From assembly GCF_000711875.1 (NCBI RefSeq), contig NZ_JONM01000013.1, positions 1 to 64,000 of the forward strand: 64,000 nt of DNA, written 5' to 3'. Each line of letters opens with the position of its first letter. Positions within the stretch are counted from its first letter, which is position 1. Below the pieces are notes generated by a model that worked only from the letters and a program-made list of their open reading frames with translations, was not told the DNA's origin and did not search any database. Made by a program: the position numbers and the translations under genes. Shown one piece after another: positions 52,865 to 61,000 of the stretch. This stretch comes from Andreprevotia chitinilytica DSM 18519 (GTDB taxonomy: Bacteria; Pseudomonadota; Gammaproteobacteria; Burkholderiales; Chitinibacteraceae).

Positions 52865-53518
52865 TTAGCGGAGTACGGCGATGCGCTTGTGCAAGCGCTT
52901 GAGCAGCATCGACAGCGGGAAGCAGATGCAGAAATAACCGAGCGCGGCAAACGTGTACATCTCTTTGAGCGCACCGTTGTTGCTGGCCGTGACCACGTTG
53001 GCGCCCATGAAGTCCTTGATGCCGATGATGGTCACCAGCGACGTATCCTGGAACAGCACCACGGTTTGCGTGAGCAGCACCGGCAGCATGTTGCGCAGCG
53101 CTTGCGGCAGGATGATGTAACGCATGCTTTGGACATAGGTCAGGCCCAGGGCTTGCGATGCGCCAACCTGACCGCGCGAGATCGACTGAATGCCGGCGCG
53201 GATGATTTCGCAATAGTAGGCTGCTTCGAAGATGGCGAAGGTGATGAACACCGACTTGTCCGGCCCGACCTTGAAACCGAAGAACGGAATCAGGAAGTAG
53301 AACCAGAAAATCACCAGCACCAGCGGCACCGAACGGAACAGGTTCACATAGGCCGATGCTGCCAGCGACAACCATTTGACGCTGGAAAGCCGCGCCATCG
53401 CCAACAGGCAGCCCAGCACGATGCCGATCAGCATCGACGAGCACGTCAACGCCAGCGAATAGCGCAGGCCGGCCAGCAGAATGTCGCTGTTATCGGCCAC
53501 CAGTTTGAAATCGATCAT
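52865..53518 (-). CDS. gltK: Glutamate/aspartate ABC transporter permease GltK
   Basis: The protein has 217 residues with about five transmembrane helices. The permease EAA-like loop is readable as ISRGQVGASQALGLTYVQSMRYIILPQALRN in segments, with the conserved Gly-Ala of the cytoplasmic coupling helix. The N-terminal MIDFKLVADNSDILLAGLRYSL is typical of GltK/GlnP-type proteins. It pairs with GltJ to form the membrane channel. Its ATG overlaps the gltJ stop by 4 bases, so the two subunits are translationally coupled. Confidence 0.93.
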   Translation of the reverse strand: MIDFKLVADNSDILLAGLRYSLALTCSSMLIGIVLGCLLAMARLSSVKWLSLAASAYVNLFRSVPLVLVIFWFYFLIPFFGFKVGPDKSVFITFAIFEAAYYCEIIRAGIQSISRGQVGASQALGLTYVQSMRYIILPQALRNMLPVLLTQTVVLFQDTSLVTIIGIKDFMGANVVTASNNGALKEMYTFAALGYFCICFPLSMLLKRLHKRIAVLR

Positions 53519-54261
53519 TTCCCACCCCCGGCAATCAGGCCCGGCACGCGGGATTTATGTTCGATCCAGGCCATCAGGCGGTTCACCGCCATCGCCAGCA
53601 CCATGTAGAGCACGGTGGTAGCGAGAATAGTGATGATCACCTGGTTCGAATACTCGACCATCTGCTTCATCTGGAACGTCAGCTCAGTCAGACCGATTGC
53701 CAACGCCACTGCCGAATTCTTGAAGGTATTCATGAATTCGCTGGTGAGCGGCGGAATGACGATGCGGAAAGCCATCGGCAGGATCACGTAGCGATAGGTC
53801 TGTGTCAGGGTCAGACCCATCGCAAGACCCGCGTTACGCTGGCCGCGCGGCAAGCTCTGGATGCCGGATTTGACCTGCTCCGCCACGCGGGCGGCGGTAA
53901 ACAGCCCCAGGCCGACCGCGGCGGTGAAGAACTCCGGCCGCGGCATGCTCTGCTTCATCCAGCTCCCCGCGGCTTCCGGCAAGAGTTCCGGCAGTACGAA
54001 GAACCAGAAGAAGAGCTGCACCAGGAACGGGATGTTGCGGAACACTTCCACGTACGCATCGCCTAGCAATGACAGCCAGCGGGACGGCACAGTGCGGATC
54101 ACACCGACCACGGCGCCGACTGCAACTGCAATCAGCCAGCCGGACATGGCCGTGGCGAGTGTCCACTTCAACCCAGTCAACAGCAGTTGCCAGTACGGGC
54201 CGTCGCCAGTCGGGGATTCCTCGAAGAGGATTCCCCAATCCAGGTGCAGGCTCGTCATCAC
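53515..54261 (-). CDS. gltJ: Glutamate/aspartate ABC transporter permease GltJ
   Basis: The protein has 248 residues. The N-terminus has the DWGILFEESPTGDGPYWQLLLTG extension characteristic of GltJ, in which a short periplasmic segment precedes the first helix. The cytoplasmic loop SLPRGQRNAGLAMGLTLTQT contacts the ATPase. Later helices include FRIVIPPLTSEFMNTFKNSA, a conserved GltJ stretch. It forms the inner-membrane pore with GltK. It overlaps gltI by 4 bases at its start and gltK by 4 at its end. Confidence 0.94.
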   Translation of the reverse strand: MMTSLHLDWGILFEESPTGDGPYWQLLLTGLKWTLATAMSGWLIAVAVGAVVGVIRTVPSRWLSLLGDAYVEVFRNIPFLVQLFFWFFVLPELLPEAAGSWMKQSMPRPEFFTAAVGLGLFTAARVAEQVKSGIQSLPRGQRNAGLAMGLTLTQTYRYVILPMAFRIVIPPLTSEFMNTFKNSAVALAIGLTELTFQMKQMVEYSNQVIITILATTVLYMVLAMAVNRLMAWIEHKSRVPGLIAGGGK

Positions 54262-55148
54262 ACCCCCTTATCGGTCGGGTGTGCGAACGCGTCCTTGAGC
54301 TTGTTGCTCATCGGCATGTTCATGTTGATGCCCTTGGGCGGAATCGGCGTGGTGAACCACTTGGCGTAGATCTTGTTGATTTCGTCGGACTTGTAAATCT
54401 TGATCAGGCTGTCGTCGACGAACTTCTTGAATTGCGCATCATCCTTGCGCAGCATGATGCCGTACGGCTCGGATGACAGTGTTTCGCCTACCACGGCGAA
54501 GTCGGCCGGGCTCTTGGAGGCTGCGATCTTGCCATACAGCAGCACGTCGTCCATCACGAAGGCGGAAGCGCGGCCGGTTTCCATCATCAGGAAGCTTTCG
54601 TCGTGATCCTTGCCGTACAGGTTCTTCACGTCGAGGCTCTTGCCCTTCTCGTTTTGCTTGATGTAACGGTCGGAGGTGGTGCCGGTGGTGGTGACCACGG
54701 CCTTGCCGTTCAGATCGGTCAGGCTGGTGATGCCGGAGTTCTTCTTCACGGCCATGCGTACGTCGACCCAGAACATGTTCACGCCGAAGGCAACGGCTTT
54801 CTGGCGTTCCATGCTGTTGGTGGTGGAGCCGCATTCCAGATCGATGGTGCCGTTTTGCATCAGCGGAATGCGGGTGCTGGAGGTCACCGGTTGATAAACC
54901 ACATCGAGCGACTTGAGCTTCAAGGTTTTTTGCAGTTGGTCGGTCAGCTGATTACACAGGTCGACAGAGTAACCAACGTATTTGTTGCCGACGAGGTAGG
55001 AGAAGGGTTGTGATGCATCGCGCACGCCGACGACGACGGTGCCGCTGTCCTTGATCTTTTTCAGCGTGCCGGTCAGTGTTTCTTCGGCGTGGGCGGTTGC
55101 GGTAAACGCGGTGGCGAGTGCCGCCGCGATAGTCAACATTTTGCGCAT
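54258..55148 (-). CDS. gltI: Glutamate/aspartate periplasmic binding protein
   Basis: The protein has 296 residues from the ATG at 55148, with GGAG seven bases upstream. The signal peptide is MRKMLTIAAALATAFTATAHA. The mature protein is a cluster F type II periplasmic-binding domain: GTVVVGVRDASQPFSYLVG, GYSVDLCNQLTDQLQ, LECGSTTNSMERQKAVAFG and VVTTTGTTSDRYIKQNEKGK. The ligand Arg, Thr and Asp positions typical of GltI are in STTNSMER and TGTTSDR. It captures acidic amino acids in the periplasm and delivers them to GltJKL. It is the promoter-proximal gene. A TATACT and an inverted repeat lie just upstream. Confidence 0.94.
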   Translation of the reverse strand: MRKMLTIAAALATAFTATAHAEETLTGTLKKIKDSGTVVVGVRDASQPFSYLVGNKYVGYSVDLCNQLTDQLQKTLKLKSLDVVYQPVTSSTRIPLMQNGTIDLECGSTTNSMERQKAVAFGVNMFWVDVRMAVKKNSGITSLTDLNGKAVVTTTGTTSDRYIKQNEKGKSLDVKNLYGKDHDESFLMMETGRASAFVMDDVLLYGKIAASKSPADFAVVGETLSSEPYGIMLRKDDAQFKKFVDDSLIKIYKSDEINKIYAKWFTTPIPPKGINMNMPMSNKLKDAFAHPTDKGV

Positions 55149-55182
55149 TGCTGTCTCCAGGGGGATTTGATTCACGCCACGG

Positions 55183-55219
55183 AGTATAGGCACCTGCCGC
55201 ATCCTGTTCTCTCAGAGAA
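55183..55219 (-). promoter_or_regulatory. Candidate glt promoter with inverted repeat at the -35 position
   Basis: On the minus strand TATACT (55188 to 55183) lies about 35 bases before the gltI ATG. The interrupted palindrome TTCTCT-C-AGAGAA (55207-55219) covers the place where the -35 hexamer should be, 17 bases away. No good -35 consensus is present, which suggests an activator-dependent promoter. Confidence 0.4.
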
Positions 55220-55512
55220 AACCCTAAGAAATTCGCGGGTTTGCGGCGATGCAGCAAACAAACCGGGGGGTACGTTTCATCTGTTTTTCCAGCGGTGTTT
55301 TTGTGCGCTAAAGCCCCTCTTTGGTGCGTTTTGCGGCGTCAATCTTGGGGGCTTCAATCATTCAGCCGGATTGATGCTTTGCAACGATCGCCCCAAAAAG
55401 GCGCCGCAGTCTTGGACTTTCCATCCGCATTGGCTTGCCAAGTATAGGAAACGACTTACGCCGTTCGTCGGTAGATTGACGGTTGATCGCGCCAAACGTC
55501 GTGCCGACTCGG
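55220..55512. other. Intergenic region between gltI and pbpC
   Basis: Together with the promoter segment this is about 360 bases without a gene. The base composition is less GC-rich than the neighbours. A sigma54-like GG/GC pair in CTTGGCAAGCCAATGC (near 55430) has the wrong spacing by one base. Nothing else is recognised. Confidence 0.4.
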
Positions 55513-57828
55513 TCAGGGTTGCATTTCCACCCGCAGCTGGCGGCTGGCGCTGCGGCCTTGATCATCCACCACTGTCAGCTGATGCCAGCCCCCGCCAGTC
55601 GGCCGCCATGCCAGTCCGCCGGTCTTGGGTTCGGCCTGACCGAGCAAGGATTGGTTATCGAACCAGAACAGCGTTTTTGCATCGGCGGCGGCGATTGCTT
55701 GCAATGCCAAGGTTTCATCCGGGCGCGACAAACGCAAGGTGTAGGTCACGTTGTTGATCGGGGAGGTGATGCGCGGCGGGTTGTCGGTAATGCCGAGCTT
55801 GCCGTCGCATTCGGCGCGTGGCGGCGTGCGGCGGGGCATGCCGGCCTCGCGGAACAGCCGTGCCATGTCGCTATCCCAGAATTCGTAAATCTCGGTATGG
55901 GTGCTGCCCGGATCGAACGGCGGGCAGGCCGGGCGACCACTGCGGTTATCGACGACCACCGGCTGGTGCAGCGTACTGACCTTGATCGGGCTGATGCCGG
56001 GAATGAACCAGGTTGGCACGGTACGCGGACACCATGCATTGGGCAGGTCGCCGCTATCGGCGCAGACCGCCACGCGTTTCAGATCGGATGGCGGCAGGTG
56101 CTTCGGTTGCGGCTCGCGGGGGCGGGCCAGCATCAGCGCGTCGGCAATGCGGAAAAACAACGGCGCAGCCATGTCGATGCCGACCAGGGATGGATTGGCG
56201 CTGCCGTCGAAATTACCCAGCCACACCACCAAGACATAGGGGCCGATCACGCCCGCCGTCCACGCATCGCGAAAGCCCCATGAGGTACCGGTTTTCCATG
56301 CCGTGAACCAAGGGCGGGAGCGTGCCTGCGCGATGCCATCCGGGCGTGGGTTTTGCGACAGCATGTCCAGCACGATGAAACTGGCCTCGCTCGACAAGAG
56401 CCGCGGGCCGGGCTGGTTGGGTGTGGATTCCAGCATGCGTAACGATTTGAGCACACCGTCGTTGGCAACCAGTGCGTACATCGTCGCCAGCTCTTGCATC
56501 GTGACTTCGCCACCGCCCAGCGTCAGCGCCAGGCCGTAGTGCTCTTCCGATTTCAGCTGTGCTACGCCGGCATCACGCAGGAAGTCATACAGCGTCGGCC
56601 GTTTCAGGCTGCCCGCCAGCCAGACCGCCGGGATGTTGCGACTGCGGATCAGTGCATCTTGTGCGGCAATCGGACCAACGAAACGACCATCGAAGTTCTC
56701 CGGCTGGAACGGGCCGAACGCGGTCGGCGAGTCTTTCAGAATACTGCGTGGGTGGATCAAGCCCTGATCCAGCGCCAGCCCGTACAGGAAGGGCTTGAGG
56801 GTGGAGCCGGGGCTGCGCTTGGCATCGGTGCCGTTCACTTGGCCGGCGATATCACCATCGAAATAATCCGCCGAGCCGACCAGCGCCCGCACACCCATAT
56901 CGCGGGTATCAATCAATAGCGCTGAAGCGTTATGTATGCCACGTGCGCCGACTTGCGCGAGGTACTGGCGGATTTGCCGTTCCAGCACGTTCTGCAAACC
57001 CTGATCGAGCGTGGTTTTCACCGGGCCACGGGGGTGATGCTCGGCGACGACTTGTTCGACGAAATGCGGCGCGCGAAACGGTAACTGGGCCAGCGGTCGT
57101 GCCGGTACGGGCAAGGTCATCAGGCGGATGTTGGCGGGTGAAACGGAATAGGCGGCTTTCCAGTTAGCAAACAACCGATTCCGTGCTGCCGTCAGCGAGG
57201 CGCTACTGCCGGCGCGGCGGCTGGGTGATTGTGGAATGACTGCCAACGTGAGTGATTCCGGCAGGGTGAGCTGCGCGGCGGGTTTGCCGAAGTAGATCAG
57301 GCTGGCCGCGCCAACCCCGGCGATATTGCGGCCATAGGGTGCGAAATTGAGATAGGCGTCGAGAATGTCGCGCTTGGAGTAACGCGCCTCCAGCCACAGC
57401 GCCAACGCAATCTGTTTGAGCTTGCCGGATGGCGTGCGTGTATCGAGCCGGTATTTGAGCCGCGCCAGTTGCATGGTCAACGTCGACGCACCTTGCCGGT
57501 TGCCGCCGGTGTAGGTGGCGATCGCGGCGCGTGCCAGCGCCACCGGGTTCACACCTGGGTGCCAGTAGAACCAGCGGTCTTCGTACAGCTGCACGGCGTC
57601 TTTCAGTGTGGGCGAGATGTCGCCTAGCGGTAGCCATAGCCGGTAATGCTCGTCCGCCGCGAGGGTCAGCCGCAGCAGTTGGCTGTCGCGGGCGAGGATG
57701 GCAGTTGAGCCGGGCACGTCGGCGGAGAGCGGGGCGTGCGGCCAGAGGCGGAGGGCAAGGAGCATTGCAACTGCGATGGCAAACGTTAGCGCCACGCCAC
57801 GCCGGAAAGGGAAACGGCGGGGCGTCAT
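55513..57828 (-). CDS. pbpC: Penicillin-binding protein 1C
   Basis: The protein has 771 residues with one N-terminal transmembrane anchor (about 12-27). The glycosyltransferase (GT51) domain follows (about 60-240), with YEDRWFYWHPGVNPVALARA, the catalytic Glu in ED, and QGASTLTMQLARL. The transpeptidase domain has the active-site SPGSTLKPF (Ser342, Lys345), SRNIPAVWLAG for the SxN motif, and KTGTSWGFRDAW for KTG. A C-terminal BiPBP_C domain of about 100 residues (MQP end, LSRPDETLALQAIAAADAKTLFW) matches PBP1C. The enzyme polymerises peptidoglycan, with little transpeptidation known in E. coli. It lies 265 bases downstream of the alpha-2-macroglobulin gene on the same strand, the well-known pairing of yfhM and pbpC. 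Confidence 0.95.
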   Translation of the reverse strand: MTPRRFPFRRGVALTFAIAVAMLLALRLWPHAPLSADVPGSTAILARDSQLLRLTLAADEHYRLWLPLGDISPTLKDAVQLYEDRWFYWHPGVNPVALARAAIATYTGGNRQGASTLTMQLARLKYRLDTRTPSGKLKQIALALWLEARYSKRDILDAYLNFAPYGRNIAGVGAASLIYFGKPAAQLTLPESLTLAVIPQSPSRRAGSSASLTAARNRLFANWKAAYSVSPANIRLMTLPVPARPLAQLPFRAPHFVEQVVAEHHPRGPVKTTLDQGLQNVLERQIRQYLAQVGARGIHNASALLIDTRDMGVRALVGSADYFDGDIAGQVNGTDAKRSPGSTLKPFLYGLALDQGLIHPRSILKDSPTAFGPFQPENFDGRFVGPIAAQDALIRSRNIPAVWLAGSLKRPTLYDFLRDAGVAQLKSEEHYGLALTLGGGEVTMQELATMYALVANDGVLKSLRMLESTPNQPGPRLLSSEASFIVLDMLSQNPRPDGIAQARSRPWFTAWKTGTSWGFRDAWTAGVIGPYVLVVWLGNFDGSANPSLVGIDMAAPLFFRIADALMLARPREPQPKHLPPSDLKRVAVCADSGDLPNAWCPRTVPTWFIPGISPIKVSTLHQPVVVDNRSGRPACPPFDPGSTHTEIYEFWDSDMARLFREAGMPRRTPPRAECDGKLGITDNPPRITSPINNVTYTLRLSRPDETLALQAIAAADAKTLFWFDNQSLLGQAEPKTGGLAWRPTGGGWHQLTVVDDQGRSASRQLRVEMQP

Positions 57829-57953
57829 TGGCTTGAAGTGCTTGGCGGGCTGCGGAGAGGCTGCTCAAAATTTCTATCCGCAACGGAGTAACTATTTATT
57901 CCTCGCGCTGGCGGAGTAGTGCGCGGCGATGCATCGTGCTGGTGGTTTCGGCT

Positions 57954-58050
57954 TCCCCCTTTTTGAAGGGGGATTGAGGGGGATTTCGACGTCATCGCAA
58001 GTTGAGATGCCGCAGAAATCCCCCCTAGCCCCCCTTCGCAAAGGGGGGGA
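57954..58050. repeat. Dispersed CCCCCTT/AAGGGGG repeat, intergenic copy
   Basis: CCCCCTTTTTGAAGGGGGATTGAGGGGGATTTCGACGTC (in two parts) is followed by CGCAGAAATCCCCCCTAGC and the hairpin CCCCCCTTCGCAAAGGGGGG. The layout is the same as the copy inside the glycosyltransferase at 27750-27875, with a shorter centre. Confidence 0.8.
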
Positions 58051-58093
58051 TTGTTCATGCGAAGTTGGTAGGGCAGCGGAGCGACTATCCCGA

Positions 58094-61000
58094 TCAAGGC
58101 TTCACAATCTCCAACGACCCAACCGCGCCACGCGCCTGCATGCGCGGGTTGTACATCGCCTCGGCAAACGGTGCCGGAGTCTTGAATTTGCCGGCGTGGG
58201 TGGCGCGCAGACGGTAGACGAAGGTGGCTGCGTCGTGGCCGGCCGTGCCATACAGCACCAGACGATCTTCACGCTGCTCCAGGTAGTCGAGCGCGAAGTT
58301 GCTCTGGCCCTTCTCGCCAATCGGTGGTTGCCATGCCGGCGCGGTGGGTTGTTCGGCTTGCCCGCCGCCTTCCCCATCCCCTTCTCCATCAGCCGGAACT
58401 GCATTCGGATCAGTCGCTGCCGGTTGTGCTTCACTGTCATCGTGCGGCGCTGGCACCACTTCGACACCACCCGGCAGCAGATCGACCACCGCGACTTGGC
58501 TGACGCTATCGCGCTCAGTCGCGCGCAGGCGGATACGGACGAGGAATTCATCGCCGATCTTCACCTTGCTCAGTGGCTTGCCGTCCAGGCTCACATACTC
58601 GCGCACGATTTCCAGCCCTTGCTTCAATTCGCCGGTCGGCGGGTTGCGGTCGAAGCCGGATTCAGAGAGCGCGTAGTAGGCCGGTGTTGCGCCATCCTTG
58701 CCCATTCTGATCCGGTAAGCCGAGATCGATAGCGGCGCGCGGCCGAGCGGACCCGCTGGCAATGTCACCGGCGTGGCTTTGCCGTCATGCGTGACTTCGG
58801 CCAGCGTATACGCGCCGCCGTTGTCCTTGACCGCTGCGGCATAGGCATCCAGCGCCAGCAAGGTCGTGGCGGCGGAGAAGGTCTGGTATTGCTGGCCGGA
58901 GATCGCCTTGCCCATCGCATCGACTTCATTGCTTGGGGCACGTTGGCCGGGGAAGTGACGCGACAGCAGATACAGCTTGAGCGCGTCATGGCTGAGCGGG
59001 TCGTCGTAGACATCGCCATCTGCTTGTTTCTTGGCGGTTAGCAACCACGGCACGCCCTTGATCACCTTGTCGGCCAGCGCATCCTGCTTGAGCAGCTTGT
59101 AACTGGCGGCCAGGAAGCTGGCGGTGGTGTCCTGCTGCCATTGCGGCGCGTAGCGCTGGTTCAGCTCCTGCTGCAGTGCCGCCAGCATGCCGCTGGTCAT
59201 CTGGCCTTGGCGGGTGAGCAGGTAGATGGCGTAGGCACGTTCGCGGGCGCCGGCCAAGCCTTCGCTTTCGCCGCTGGCGACTTGTTCCAGCCAGTTCTTG
59301 CCATTGCGCAGCAGGTCGGTCGGCACCGGCAGACCGTGGTCGCGGGCTTCCAGCAGATAGTGGTAGCCGTAGATCGACGCGTATTTGCTCACGATCGGAT
59401 TGGCTGCCCATAGCCCGAAACCACCGTCGTCGTTCTGCCGTTCGCGCAGCGTGCGCAGCGTGGCCTGGAATACCTGCAGCGGCTTGCCGGCGGCGCGCTC
59501 GTTTGGCGGCGTGAGCAGCAGGGCCGGGATCGCCTTGCTGACCAGTTGCTCGGTGCAACCGTAGCCGTAGCCATCCAGATAGGCAGCGAGGCCATTCGCC
59601 CACACCAACGGCGAGCCGGCCACGCCTGCTTCCACCTTGCGGAATTGCGGGTAGAGCGTTCGGCTGAGCTGCGCCTCGGTCGGGCTGCTGGTGAAGCTGC
59701 CGACGGTCACTTGCGTGCGATAAGCGACGGTTGGTCGCACCGACAGGCTATCCGCCGCCTTGCCGGACTTGCCCGCCGCCGTGGCGACGAAGCGCAGTTG
59801 CGTATCGCCCAAGCTATCGGTAGCGCGTACCTGGAACTCGGCGACGGCTTCGCGCAATGGTTCGATGCTGAGCTTGCCGGCCGGTTTGATGATCTGGATG
59901 CCGTTGCCTGCATTCAGCGCCACCGATACATCCACCTTGGCCTTCATGTTGTTGAATACGCCGACGGTGACGGTGAACTCATCGCCCGGTGTGACCGCGG
60001 GCGGTACGTTCGGACTAAGGATCAGATCGCCCTTCACCAGCGTGGCAGTTTCCTGCACGTTGATCTTCTGGGCTGAGACCGCCACCGCGAACACGCGCAA
60101 CTTGCCGTTGAAGGTGTCCGGCGCAGTCCATTCAAAGCGCTTGCCACCGGCTGGCATATCCACCACGCCAGACCAATACGCCACCGGCGGTTGGTGTTTG
60201 CGTTTGAACGGATTCAGGTGTTTGCCGAGCGCGCCTTCGCCGTCGCCACCCGGGGCGGCGGCCTGCATCAGCTTGGCGAATTCCGGCAGGATCAGATCGA
60301 GGATCTGGCTGGTCTTCACGTCGAGCGAGCGCTTCTGGAAGAAGAAGCCCAGCGGGTCCGGCGTCTTGTAGCGGGCCACTTGCAGGATGCCTTCGTCTAC
60401 TGCAACCAGCGCCACGCGGGCCGGTTCGTCGCTGGTGAGATTGAAGGTGATCTTCTGGCCCGGTTTCACTTCCTTCGGTGCATCGAGCTTGAGCGGATGC
60501 TTGCGGGCATCGAGATTGACCGCGAACGGTGCCACGCCATAGGACAGCGGGCTCATGAACACTTCATCGCTGGCCGGATCGCGCACGAACTGCACCGACA
60601 CGTAACCGTTGCCTTCGAAATCCTTCGGCAGCGTGATGTGCTGGATCGAGCTGGTGGTATCCGCCTTGAACCAGACGTGTTGATACACGCGGTCGCGCTC
60701 GATGCTGATCAGGCCGGCCCCGGTGTAGGGCGCGCGGATATTGAGTTCGACCGTATCGCCCGGCGCGTAGCTCTTCTTGTCGAGCGTGATTTGCAGCTCG
60801 GCATTGCGTTCCAGCGAGCGGGACAGATTGGCCTGACCGGCAACGGTGTACTGGATGCGGTTCAGCTCCGCGCCATCCGGGCCTTTGACCACCACGGCGA
60901 AGTCGCCCGGCTCGTCGGTCGGCAAGGGCAGGGCGCTGCCGCCGGCCGGCAGATCGAGCGGTTTGGTATCACGCACGATCTCCTTCAGGCGCGATTGGTA

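Noticed and set aside
55425-55445. Sigma54-type promoter for the glt operon
   Set aside because: GG and GC elements in CTTGGCAAGCCAATGC are one base too close, and the position is far from the gene.
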